A stretch of DNA of 64,000 nucleotides, from NCBI RefSeq assembly GCF_014839805.1, contig NC_051129.1, positions 9,242,920-9,306,919 of the forward strand, written 5' to 3'. Within the stretch, counting starts at the first letter, position 1, and every line of letters starts with the position of its first letter. Made by a program: the position numbers and the translations under genes. The stretch comes from Manduca sexta. Lineage: Eukaryota > Arthropoda > Insecta > Lepidoptera > Sphingidae. The notes beneath the pieces were generated by a model. That model was not told where the DNA came from and made no database searches. It saw only the letters and a program-made list of their open reading frames with translations. Shown piece after piece: positions 12,289 to 23,028 of the stretch.

Positions 12289-12540
12289 CTAGCTGACCCG
12301 ACAGATGTTGTCCCGTCTTAACTATGAATTTTCAGCGCGCATTCTGTCAATCGCTGACAGTTATTTCAAACAATTGACAGTTATATAAAATTAATATTTT
12401 CGTTAAGTTTTCTTAAATTTGCGCAATTTTTTTAATTTATTCTTTCATAAAAACCTTCTCCTAGCGGTCCCTCGCTCCAGCAGTTCACGCGTGATGGCGT
12501 GACCAAGGGAAATAGGGATTCATTTTTATATATGTATATA
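12289..12540 (-). mobile_element. Short Helitron-like element (family H2), inverted copy
   Basis: The reverse complement of this stretch matches the element at 9372..9652 over most of its length. It ends ...GTCAGCTAG next to a T. The other end has decayed, reading tatatacatatataaaaatg with the initial TC lost, and there is an internal deletion and substitution around 12460. Confidence 0.6.
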
Positions 12541-13113
12541 AATTTAGCTGCATATCTTTAAGTAATTTTAGGAAATAACGAGTCAAATTTCGATTTTAAT
12601 GTCACTATCTTTCTATGTTGTTAATACCTACTTATTGGGAAAATTATTTGCTCCAAACAAAGGCAAGTTTATCAGTTTCGCATCTGAACAAAGGAGTTAA
12701 ACAGTTTGTTATGTCTATCAACTACGAAGCTCGCTATTCTTTCAGTTTCCAATTTAATTTAATGAGTTCCAATCGTTGTGGCTTAATGAGCCTTAATTAT
12801 TATGAAGCCGCACTTTTACGGCTTTGCGAAGAGTTTTAGAATTAATTACTTTAAGGGTTATTGGGACTTGAAATATTCTATGAGATGTTAATTTTTCGTA
12901 CTAGCACTTGAATATTATTTACAATAAGTACAGGAGAAATAATTGTTGTGAAAACTTCGATATATTTCTTGATCTCATTAAATGAAAAGGGATCTAATAT
13001 TTATATACGTGGGTAAGAATTTTTGGTAGTTGATTGTAATACATATTTCCATACACAATTTTACTACATTTATATATCCAGTTCACATTTCTTCTAAATT
13101 TGTTAGCTTATTA

Positions 13114-13356
<243 letters not shown>

Positions 13357-13599
13357 TTAAATATGTAACATTTTTTGTGAACAAAGTTATACTAGTATAT
13401 TTAAATGATGAATAACAATTTGTTGAAACTAGTCATCATTCTATACGTCGCGTAAATAATACATGACAAAGGTAATCGAGTGAATCGAGTTAATCATTAT
13501 TCTATTTGATATCAAAATAATAAATAGTGTTGTATTCTATATTAGCTTTATTCCCTTAGATTACTCGTTCATCGCAGTTTATTTTACCACCGTAATTAC

Positions 13600-13734
13600 C
13601 GTTTTGCCTGGAGCACCCGTAGTACCGTCGGCACCTGTAGGCCCAGGGGATCCCGGTGGACCCCTCAGTTCTGGCATAATTTCCAGAATCTGGGATATGT
13701 CGTTTAAACTGCATCTGCATACACCCAGCACCGT
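13600..13734 (-). CDS. Mp: Mp exon: cysteine-containing non-collagenous domain and start of a collagen block
   Basis: A 135-nt exon of 45 codons in phase 0 at both ends, with acceptor caacag|ACGGTG and donor AAAACG|gtaatt. It encodes TVLGVCRCSLNDISQILEI, a non-collagenous stretch with a Cys-Arg-Cys pair and an amphipathic Leu/Ile pattern, then GPPGSPGPTGADG. The two cysteines are the only ones in the shared exons of the window, so they are the likely interchain disulfides (inference). Confidence 0.88.
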
Positions 13735-15734
13735 CTGTTGAAAGTGATTGTGAATATTAATGTGTAATTTTGTGATTTTCAGATGTTGTGAGAAGTATCG
13801 TAGAATCGTTTGAATGGATTTAGATGAAATTTGGCACGTAGGTAGACCTTTTTTTAAAGGACACATAAGCTTTTTATCCTAGAAGTCTTTAGAATTGAAG
13901 AAAATAATTTTTATCCCAGGAAGGGTCTAATGCAGATGAAGTCGCAATCAACTACTTGTTAAAAATTATAATAGACCACAGACCATAACTTTTTATTCGC
14001 AGTCATTTTCATACGACATCAGCCAACTTAAGTCAGTAACACTTATAGTATGTCATTTACTTGCGCGGGTTCTTTAGCAGTTTCTATCCATTTAAATTGC
14101 GCCAAGACTCTGGAAATCTGGCTTAAGATTCCATTTTGCATTAAAGCATTGAAATTATATTTTCTATAAACCAGCCGTACGAACTTGCTACCTACGACTT
14201 CGTCACGAAACTTTTATTAATCTCCTTTGCTAAATAAGTTATTAAATACATTGTGTAATATACCTCAATTTAGAATTTTATTAGGCCCTATTACCTTCAC
14301 GTACTGAGAGTTGTTAATATTGAACATGTTCACGACACATGCGTCGGTCGAAAACCCTCAAGGGCAAGAATAATAGGCAGTTTATGTAAGTTATAAATGT
14401 GTAATGACTAACAATTTAGATTTTGAAATAGAAATACTAAATCTATTCGATTGAATTGTTTTTTAACCGCTGGTTTGTCCACGTAAACCTTTCTCTAAGC
14501 ATAAATAAAAAATCTAAATAACCATCGACGGAAAAAAGTCTTAAAAAAGTGATAAAATGTTTTAATGTTTTTTTTTTGTGTCGAGGATTATATACTTTTT
14601 TGTTTAATATTTATTTTAAGCTTTTTAATTATTATTTTCACAACAAGGGGTCTCGATCATCAATCGTCTTCTATCTAAAAACTTAACCCAACTTTTTGCT
14701 ACAAGCAGCTTCAATGGCTCTCTTTTCATAATAGTGTTGACAACTCAAGTTGACAACTCAGAAATAATTATATTTCAAAACGAAATCAACAAAAAATTGT
14801 ATTAAGTCCTTTCAAATTTTAAGAAAGACCCTAATGCCTAAAGGCACTGAACCGAAACCAGGTCACACAAGTACCTGAGAGGATATTCTCTCCCGAAACC
14901 GTCTTTATCATTTAAAGCGTTCCACAATACGCCTAGATGTAAAATGAATGGGCTCATGTGAGCGTTTGAGAGCCCAGCTTCCTTTACGGGCCGGATGGGT
15001 TCGTCTTCATTGTCACCTACCCTTAGACTGCCATTTTAATGTAAAATAATGACGTCATCTCTCGCACGCAGTAATTTACCAAACTGAAGGAAACAATTTT
15101 GCTACATAATTTAGTTACGAATAAGGCTTGATATTGTGAACGTCATGTCCCTTCTCGTATTTCGTCTCAGTGTTAGGTTTGTGCTACTACCTGATCCAAC
15201 AATAAAATAATGACTTCGTATTAATCCATATCTGATACGCTTAAAGCGCGCCACGTATTTCTCTGCATGCATCTTATTTATACATTATAATCAAATCACA
15301 TTGCGTATCTTCCAGCAAAATTAGGTGTGAGTCTGGCTAACCATTAGACACGTAACAGGCATATTTGAACTGCACTGTAAAATTAGGTACAATGTAGATA
15401 ATAAATAAGTAAAATCAAGTATCGATCCATATATTAACATAACGTGATAAATATATAGTAAAATATTACACAAATGTGGTGTATCTCACAAAACCTGGGA
15501 ATAATGTTCGAATAAAACTGTTAGTCTTCACGCAGGCATGTGTACGATTTATTTGAATATTATACGAGATTTATGAGACACTAACGTGAACGTATGTTTT
15601 CGGGTATACATATATGTTTTCGGGTCTATAAGATGAAACAGTTGTGATCGAAATCAGCGTAAACTATGTTGCGTTTGAATCGGGTTTCTGAAATTTATTT
15701 ATTTGGCGAGTAAGTTTTTTTTTTTTATACTGAC
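13735..15734. other. Intron sequence, nothing recognised
   Basis: The intron between exons 16851..16885 and 13600..13734. It holds a small direct repeat (gttgacaactcaagttgacaa at about 14738) and a poly-T run near 14570. No other exon was recognised. Confidence 0.5.
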
Positions 15735-16110
15735 CCGGGACAGCGTCCCTATTGCACCTGATGGTAAGTGAAGTCAGGTCCAATAAAATGCCGATTGACG
15801 AGAGATGATTACCCCTTGACAGTCAACACAAGTAACTAGATGACATATTAGTGTTCCCTGAGACTCGCCGAGCTCACTTCACTGCTCGGTGTCATAAAAT
15901 GCGTGCCACTGCTAATCTTCGCTTACAGGAGTTGTAGTGGTGGGTGTGAGGGCGGGAAAGTCTATGTAACTAGATATACACAGGCTGAACCCGGAACACG
16001 AAACACTTACATAGGCGTCTATAGCGGGTTTGAACACCTTGTCGCGATCTGGGTGGATATAAAATATATCCTACCACCAGCAAATTCGGGTCTGATAGTA
16101 AATGCTATAT
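15735..16110. repeat. Dispersed repeat R2, longest copy, split by a LINE fragment
   Basis: The left half (15735..15841) has the 'cctgatggtaagtgaag ... attgacgagagatgatta' core. The right half (15967..16110) has the 'tatacacaggctgaacccgg ... ggatataaaatatatcctac' core. The two halves occur joined in other copies such as 56650..56870. Here they are separated by the insertion at 15842..15966. Confidence 0.6.
15842..15966 (+). mobile_element. 125-bp LINE 3' end nested in repeat R2, with target-site duplication
   Basis: It is flanked by the 9-bp direct repeat taactagat at 15833..15841 and 15967..15975. The insert (gacatattagtgttccctg ... gagggcgggaaagtctatg) matches the 3' untranslated end of the minus-strand LINE at 22074..23014. 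It is therefore a severely 5'-truncated retrotransposition of that family. Confidence 0.8.
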
Positions 16111-16606
16111 AAATCAAATACAATATCTATCAACGAAGAATTTCTCTAAAGATCATTGGAATTATTTCGGCATGTCTTTCTGAAGTTTTATAAGCCTCTT
16201 TTGTTCCCATCATTTTTCTTAAATTTTATCGCAAAATTTGCTATTTAATTCTATATTTCATAGAACTTTAACAAACTAACGAAAATGCATCTAATCCTAT
16301 TTTTTATAAGGCTCATCAGTATAAAAATAGTAGTGTTAGTGTGAGATACCAATATTTTTTTCCTTTCCTCAGACACGTTTCCACCTCAAGAAAATTGGAT
16401 TAGTGAAGTCCCTTTTCAAATCTTACATCCCGTTCTACGTGGGCATCCTCTCAACTGGGTCAGGATTATCTCTTTAAAGCTTTACCTACTTTGTATTACC
16501 TAGACCCTGATTATATTTTGAAAGGAAAATACATTTTGGGAATATGATTATTTTAGGAGCTAAAATTAAGTGTCCAGTGCTTCCCAAATTGGACTTTTTT
16601 GATGAG

Positions 16607-16710
16607 TTATAATAATACTAGGTCTGTATTGCTTGCTGGCCACTGCTGTTCATAGACCTTCTCTACTACTGAGTATTTTAGTCCACCACCCTGGCCTAGT
16701 GCGATCAAAC
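16607..16710 (-). mobile_element. SINE family S2, partial
   Basis: The remnant (aataatactaggtctgtatt ... tagtccaccaccctggcctagtgcg) matches the 3' half of the SINE at 40738..41051. The tRNA-like head is missing. Confidence 0.5.
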
Positions 16711-16850
16711 ACGAACGTTTGATCGTTTCACGCCTATAAGGTAAAGTATTTTTGTTAAGAGTTACTTATGTTAAAATATCTTTATTTTTTTCGTTCATTT
16801 TCGTCATTTTTTTGGGAAATAAAGTGTGAAGTAATATTATTCATACTTAC

Positions 16851-16885
16851 ACCGTCACCTTTTTCTCCTTTGTCTCCGATGAAAA
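16851..16885 (-). CDS. Mp: Mp exon: first collagen triplets
   Basis: A 35-nt micro-exon with acceptor tttcag|TTTTCA behind a good pyrimidine tract, and donor GGT|gtaagt. It starts with two bases completing a Phe codon and ends in phase 0. It encodes FIGDKGEKGDG, the first three Gly-X-Y triplets. The phase fits the exons on both sides exactly. Confidence 0.82.
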
Positions 16886-17406
16886 CTGAAAGAAATATCA
16901 CATAATTTTTTAAAGAGATTAGAACTATTATTTTATTTATCAGTATATTAATTTTATTTACCCTATTGATCATCAATATTTAATATGAAACCAAATTTTA
17001 CATCAATAATATTTAATATCTAACCAAATATGATTGTTTCTGCTTAGTTTCCCATATAGCAAGCTGTTGTTGATACTTATTAAAGTCGAATGATAACGTT
17101 ATAACGTTACCTAGATAACCTATCGCTTCTATAAAATAAATATCTCTTACAATTGGAACGAGCACAAAGGGCTATACTCAAAGTTATGACCTTTAAGCAT
17201 TTCAAATATTCATCCACAATGTTATATACAGATTGCAATGTTTTACCAGTGAGACAGCTATTTGTCCTTCAAACGATTCTGCGGAAGCATAAATCGCTTC
17301 ATTTTGATACGAATGCAATCTCACGTCGTCGATCCTACAAAGTCTGCCACACTTGCAAGTCTAATACTGCAACTGCTCAGCGATGTTATGGAATTATCGG
17401 AAGTCA

Positions 17407-18421
17407 TCTACACTATTATATAAAGCTGAAGAGTTTGTTTGTTTGTTTGTTTGTTTGTTTGTTTGTTTGTTTGTTTGAACGCGCTAATCTCAGGAACTAC
17501 CGGTCCAAACCGAAAAATTCTTTTTACGTTGGATAGCCCTTTGTTCGTGGAGTGCTATAGGCTATATATCATCACGCTATACCCAATAGGAGCGGGGCAG
17601 TAATAGCTAATCTCAGGAACTACCGGTCCAAACTGAAAAATTCTTTTTGCGTTGGATAGCCCTTTGTTCGTGGAGTGCTATAGGCTATATATCATCACGC
17701 TATACCCAATAGGAGCGGGGCAGTAATGGCTAATCTCAGGAACTACCGGTCCAAACTGAAAAATTCTTTTTGCGTTGGATAGCCCTTTGTTCGTGGAGTG
17801 CTATAGGCTATATATCATCACGCTATACCCAATAGGAGCGGAGCAGTAATGGCTAATCTTAGGAACTACCGGTTTCAACCAAAAAATTCGTTTTGTGTTG
17901 GATAGCCCTTTATTTGTGGACCGCTATAAGCTATATATCATCACGCTATGACCAATAGGAGCGGAGCAGTAATGGCTAATCTCAGGAACTACCGGTTTGA
18001 ACTGAAAAAATCTTTTTGTGTTGATAAGCCCTTTGTTCCTGGAGTGCTATAGGCTATATATCATCACGCTATGACCAATAGGAGCGGAGCAGTAATGAAA
18101 CATGTTGCAAAAACGGGGAAAATTATGAGTTTTGAGAGCTTCCGTTGCCTGCGCTGCGTAAACGGTTAAAGTTATGCAACAATGATGTATGACGGGATTG
18201 TTTCACTTAAAAGTTCTAAATAATATACCAAAGTCCCCCGCTGCATCTGTCTGTTACGTGTTAAACTCAAAAATTACCCAACGTATTAAGATGAAATTTG
18301 GTATGGAGACAGTTTGAGACCCTGGGAAGAACATAGACTCCCGGGAAACTACTATTTTTATAACGGAAAACTTTAGCTTGAAAAACTTTATAACGCGGGC
18401 GGAGCCGCGAGCAAAAGCTAG
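17407..18421 (+). mobile_element. Helitron-like element (family H1) carrying five 123-bp tandem repeats
   Basis: It starts TCTACACTATTATATAAAGC after a host A. It ends with the hairpin CGCGG-GCGGAG-CCGCG, then agcaaaagCTAG before a host T; this hairpin-plus-CTRR end with A/T flanks is the Helitron signature. Inside are a (GTTT)n run and five exact-period 123-bp units. A shorter relative with about 2.7 units is at 46756..47199. No transposase or helicase ORF, so it would be non-autonomous. Confidence 0.65.
17483..18097 (+). repeat. Minisatellite: five 123-bp units inside the Helitron-like element
   Basis: The motif gctaatctcaggaactaccg starts at 17483, 17606, 17729, 17852 and 17975, a constant 123-bp step. 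Units 1-3 are nearly identical. Units 4-5 share changes such as ctatgaccaatagg and ggttt after the ccg, showing stepwise amplification. A (GTTT)n tract lies directly to the left at about 17431..17476. Confidence 0.9.
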
Positions 18422-18594
18422 TCTTTATAATAAAATAAATAAAATCTGCAATATTTTTCCACTCCCTAAGTCCATGTGTAAACGTAAAGTCTATGAATGG
18501 TTACAAACACTGAATTATGATGAAACCGAAAGCTTAATGAGACTTTCGATCCTTTAAATGTAAATTACACTTGGTACTTGCACTCAAGCACATG

Positions 18595-18908
18595 GATATA
18601 TGTAATGAGGCTATATATTAGTTTATAATTTACTTAGATCTTTAATTTACCTTGTCTTGTTTTTTATATGGAGTTGTAAGTGGATAACATACCACAGATC
18701 ACGTTCTATCTGTATGCAATATAACCAACTGTGCAAAACTTGTAATGGCCTTGGTACCCATAACACAAGTTAAATCTTATCGTGGGTACCAATGTTCAAT
18801 ATAACTACTACATATTTTTGTTATATGTGCATTTTATAACTGAGCATATAAATTGTAAGTGGTATCTGTTACATACTATGTTTTTGTTGGAAATAAATAA
18901 ATAAATAA
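18595..18908 (+). mobile_element. Probable LINE 3' untranslated remnant with (AAAT)n tail
   Basis: An AT-rich stretch with repeated tgggtacc-type motifs (ttggtacccataacacaag and cgtgggtaccaatg) ends in aaataaataaataaataaag, the tail type of Jockey/CR1-like LINEs. No coding part is kept. A similar tail occurs at 31915..31943. Confidence 0.4.
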
Positions 18909-19308
18909 AGAAATATCTGGTATATTTCATAATCAAAATATTTTTATCAAAATATTGTTTCTGGACCATAGAAAAACACAAATACATTCATAATACTTTT
19001 CTTCCCGATTTCATAAATATGATAACAATGCTCTATGAAAAAGTGATTTCATAAAATACGTACTCAAACATTATTCCAAGCAAGTAAACCCATGTGGTAG
19101 AGGGGAAAATCGCGCTTCCGCCATCAACAGTGATTGATGTATTGTGTAGATTAGGATGCGTGTTTACAATGTTTTAGAACGCGTACTGAACAACGCTTTA
19201 GACTTTAACGAGTATGTATAGTGCAAAGTTGACTGAAGTTTAGTTGCATGGAGAGTAGCGTGAAAGCAACCGAGCGACTGGTTGTGAATAATTTCAAATG
19301 TTACAACT

Positions 19309-20297
19309 GAGTCGTGCGGTCCATGGCCCTGTACGGTGCCCCCGTGTGGTCCGCAGCTGTGTCGCGGCGGCAAGGCCGCTTTCTGAACGCGCCACAAAGA
19401 GCGATGGCCATACGGCTGATACGGGGATACCGCACGATCTCTTGCGAGGCGGCGGGCCTCCTTGCCGGACTACCGCCATGGGGTCTCGAGGCGAAGGTCC
19501 TTGCGTCACTGTATGTGTGGCGCGGGGAGGCGCAGAGCCGGGGCGTAGCTCGTAGGCGTAGTAAGTCCCTCTTCGAGGTGTGGCTGACGAGACGTCACGG
19601 CGTCCTCTCATTCCGGACGACGCAGGTACTGACCGGTCACGGCTGCTTCGGCAGGTACCTGTATCGGATCCGGGTGGAGGATACGCCTGCGTGTTTTACT
19701 GTGCGGATCGGCCGGAGGACACGGTGGAGCATACGGTGGAGGTGTGCCCAGCTTGGGCTGAGCACCGCCGTGTTCTCACAACGGCCATCGGTGGCGGAGA
19801 CCTCTCGCGTCGGGGCCTGGTAGAAGCCATGCTCCGGGGCGAGAGAGAGTGGGACGCAGTCACCTCCTTCTGCGAGGACGTGATGCTTGCAAAGGAGGTG
19901 GCGGAACGGATACGGCGCCAAAGCGCCCAACGTCCCATCCGCCACGGCAGACGCACAAGAGGCGGGCGTCGAACGTCTGCTGAGGATCGTCGGCCTCCGT
20001 AGGCGCGGACCGTCGGGTGACGAGCATTGGGTAGCTCGTCGCCCGAAACACCCCAACGGCCCGTATGTACGGCGCGTAGTGTTCCACGCGCGCCTCGAAG
20101 AGCAGTGTCAGTGTAATTTGCGGGGCCCTTTAGGGCCGGTGCCTGCCTAGGTCTCAATGCTACCGGATCTTGGACCTAGGCACATAGGCAAAGGATGGGA
20201 ACACCGTAGGTTTTAGTCAGTAAAAGTCTGACACGCCCTCCCGCCCATCCCAAGGCGGGAGATAGTCAACTGATGATTAACCTACGTAAAAAAAATT
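19309..20297 (+). mobile_element. 5'-truncated R1/Jockey-type LINE with target-site duplication
   Basis: It is flanked by the 8-bp direct repeat ttacaact at 19301..19308 and 20298..20305, and ends in a short A-rich tail. The coding part is the C-terminal end of an R1-like ORF2. The thumb region is recognisable from SMALYGAPVW and IRGYRTIS, followed by a C-terminal cysteine/histidine zinc-knuckle region (PEDTVEHTVEVCPAWAEHR). GC content is far higher than the surrounding intron. It is inserted in the collagen intron 16886..20654, antisense to the gene. Confidence 0.85.
19311..20002 (+). pseudogene. Remnant of LINE ORF2 (reverse transcriptase C-terminus), frameshifted
   Basis: The first frame (from 19311) reads through the thumb region up to about 19700 (GHGCFGRYLYRI, then TPACF). 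Homology then continues in another frame from about 19690 (YCADRPEDTVEHTVEVCP) to the stop near 20002. A one-base indel around the tgcgtgttttactg stretch explains this. Without an upstream catalytic domain it cannot make a working reverse transcriptase. Confidence 0.8.
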
Positions 20298-20654
20298 TTA
20301 CAACTCGTTATTTATTTATTTAATTAGAACAGCCAGCGATAGTTCACAATATTGTTATAAAACAAAATACAAAACTTAGGACCGTAAGTACCATCGTTAT
20401 AGGAAACGTTATAATAATTTGAATAAGTATAATAATAATATAAATCTAATAAAATAGAAAATCAAGTTATCAATATCATATCCTTAAATTCAATCGTTTA
20501 AGTAAATGTACATAAGGCATATATTCCTTTAAGGAATTTTAATTATGATTAATATTATCTGACCTCGGTTTTTCATACTGGTAAGTGGAAGCCTGGTACG
20601 GTATCTAGAGAACATTATTGCATACTCCAGAATCGATAATAATATCATACTTAC

Positions 20655-20703
20655 ATGGTGAGGAATGGGATACGACAGGTAGCCTGTTTTCATCTGGATT
20701 TAC
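20655..20703 (-). CDS. Mp: Mp exon: common acceptor exon for both alternative first exons
   Basis: A 49-nt exon with acceptor ttttatttgcag|GTAAAT and donor CCAT|gtaagt; it starts in phase 0 and ends after one base. It encodes VNPDENRLPVVSHSSP, a short non-collagenous stretch. Its phase-0 start fits both the membrane-anchor exon (40268..40456) and the signal-peptide exon (34836..34901). It is the first shared exon, some 14 to 20 kb from its possible partners. Confidence 0.82.
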
Positions 20704-20815
20704 CTGCAAATAAAAACTTCGTCATAATTGCGTTTTATGAAAATAATTATACTAAAGTATAGCGTGGTCAACTATTATTAATAAGTGGGTTAATTAAAAT
20801 TATTATTAAGAATAT

Positions 20816-21303
20816 ACAGGTTGTCCCATAAAGTGACGAAAAAAGGCATCAGGAAGTTTATCTTTAGAACCAAAAATCCTAAAATAAAAATATCTAAGCG
20901 TTGAAGCGTTTTACAAGCAAAATGACAAAATGGCCCAAATGTTGATTAAACTTTCTAGACTGTCTAGAAATATTTTTTGCAGTATATTTTACCAGAGTTG
21001 ACTATTAATTACTAAACAGTAATTTCATTGTTAATTCCCTTATTTTTCTTGAAAAGTAAACTTGTTTTTTTTTTTTATTTAATATTTTTTTGCTTGGTAT
21101 CTATCAATGTATATAGTTAAAATAATTACAAACTATTAAAACCATTAGTATTACTATCCTAAAATGTCGGTGAGGGTAGATTTTTGTTTTTTTTTTATAC
21201 CTCGAGAAATAGAATAAGTGGGTCTCCAATGTTTTTAATTCGTGCCATCATATTCAGATCTTTCTCCTGCTACCTTCTATCGTCACTTTCTGGAACACCC
21301 TGT
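20816..21303. mobile_element. 488-bp DNA transposon/MITE with about 23-bp terminal inverted repeats
   Basis: The left end acaggttgtcccataaagtg (then acg) is the imperfect reverse complement of the right end cgtcactttctggaacaccc (then tgt). The interior is AT-rich with poly-T runs and no ORF. No intact target-site duplication is visible. Confidence 0.6.
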
Positions 21304-21703
21304 TTATAAAAAAGCTATCTCCATTACCAACCACATCCATTAATAATTAAACTATCATATTTTATAACATAACAATCATACACGAAGTCAATTACGTTAT
21401 TAAAAATAGTAAAGCTAGAATATCAACGCAATTAAAAAATTCTCCGTACTCGCAAAGTAACGAACACACAAATTAAAATCTTCGCGTATAAAATAATGAA
21501 CGATTTGAAACGCACGGGAGCTATTACTGCAAACAAACATTATACGTTTTAATAAGGTATTTACTCGTGCTTTTAGATGTAATGTCTGTTAGTGATAATT
21601 AAAAACTCCTTTATTAGCGGTGATCTAGGTAATTGCAAACGTCTGAGGTATTTCATATCAATGACATGCGCTTCTACCTTCATTTCTGCAAGGACGAAAA
21701 TAA

Positions 21704-21730
21704 CATACATACATACATACATACATACAT
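21704..21730 (+). repeat. (CATA)n microsatellite
   Basis: About seven tandem cata units directly abut the 3' end of the SINE at 21731..21981. Simple tails next to SINE 3' ends are common in insects. Confidence 0.85.
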
Positions 21731-21981
21731 AACATCACGCATTTTATCCCCGAAGGGGTATACAGAGGCGCAACTAGGGCACCCACTTTTCGCCAAATAT
21801 GTTCCGTCCCATGATGTGATAGGGGGCGGGCCTATCGCCATATCGGGCACAAATTCCAGACTCCGGGCTGATACTGAGCAGAAAAACCCAAATATCACTT
21901 TGCCCGACCCGGGATTCGAACCCAGGACCTCAGAGCGCTATTGTACCGGACGTGCAATACAACTACGCCACCGAGGCAGTC
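21731..21981 (-). mobile_element. tRNA-derived SINE (family S1), near full length
   Basis: A close copy of the SINE at 415..667: the same aacatcacgc end, body, B box GGTTCGAATCC and tRNA-like head gactgcctcggtggcgtag on the minus strand. Its 3' end runs into the (CATA)n tract at 21704..21730. Confidence 0.8.
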
Positions 21982-22073
21982 AAACGAAAATAACAATTAA
22001 AATAATTCGGCGGATTTATTTTTGCCTGTTGGTTACTTGAAAGCTGTCAAGATACTACGAAACTGACAATTAC

Positions 22074-23014
22074 GAGACTTTCCCGCCCTCACACCCACCA
22101 CTACAACTCCTGTAAGCCAGGATCAGCAGTGGCACGCATTTTATGACACCGAGCGGTGAAGCTGGACGAGTCTCAGGGAACACTAATATGTCATTATGAC
22201 GCAACGAAATTAATCAAATAGAAAGATAGGGAAGAGTTGGAAATATTAATTGTCCACTTCCCTCCAGAGCAATGCCGGTGACAAAATCATGATGTAAGGA
22301 GGCGATTTAACCTCAAGGATAGGGACGTTTACAACTAGATAAGCTAGTTATAAAGCACCATGGATAAAATTAAATGAAAGGGTCCTATCACATGAGCTAT
22401 TAGATTTGATTACAATAGGCATGGCAAAAACGCCGGAAAGCACGGAAATTCCGTCTAGTCCCAACAAGGTCCATGTAGTATACAACCCCAGATGTTATTT
22501 GCATACTGTTTAACATGACGTTGCGCTCTTCATGCCAGAGACCACACTCCCAAAGTACGTGATGAGCAGATTGTTCAACCTCGTAACCAGGTGTAGAGCA
22601 TGGGCACGCAGGAGAATCAATCAGCCTAAATGAGAACAGTTTACCCTTAAAATTACCATGGCCGGTAAGTAATTGCGATACACAGTAATCTATTACTAGC
22701 CAAGTTTTAATTAGGCGATCGCGAACGTACGGAAAGTATTTATATAAATGACGCCCTTTCGAAGACGAGTCTCACCTACATTGCCATTCATTTAATAACT
22801 CATTGTGTACATCAGTGTACGGTTTAAATAGTCTATCGATTCTTAAGAGCTCGCGAGACATAAGAAACTTTTTATCCATATCCTCTCTGGTTGAGTAATA
22901 CATAGCGGCGCGACGCTGTGCCTCCAAATCGACAGGGAGTACACCCGCGAAGACAGGCAAAGCTTCTGTACTAACAGTTCTATACGCCTTGCACAAGAAT
23001 ATCAACGCCAAATC
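22074..23014 (-). mobile_element. 941-bp 5'-truncated LINE with 14-bp target-site duplication
   Basis: It is flanked by identical aaactgacaattac at 22060..22073 and 23015..23028. On the minus strand it carries the C-terminal part of a non-LTR ORF2 and about 310 bp of 3' untranslated sequence. That 3' sequence recurs at 15842..15966. It lies within the long 5' intron zone of the collagen gene. Confidence 0.88.
22385..23014 (-). pseudogene. LINE ORF2 C-terminus with a nonsense codon
   Basis: The frame opens at the truncation (LALIFLCKAYRTVSTEALP). That motif is typical of the region behind the reverse-transcriptase domain in R1/I-type LINEs. After NEWQCR there is one in-frame TGA, then the same frame continues through LVIDYCVSQLLTGHGNFKG to the C-terminal Cys/His region (SPACPCSTPG ... 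AHHVLWECG) and the true stop near 22390. It is dead because of the truncation and the stop. Confidence 0.8.
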
Positions 23015-23028
23015 AAACTGACAATTAC

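Noticed and set aside
17153..17536. Plus-strand open frame of 127 codons ending in a Phe/Val/Cys-Leu repeat
   Set aside because: The C-terminal part is translation of the (GTTT)n microsatellite and the Helitron-like repeat unit. The start is not ATG.
17483..18097. CRISPR array because of evenly spaced repeats
   Set aside because: The units are 123 bp long and contiguous without distinct spacers, lie within a mobile element, and occur in an animal genome.
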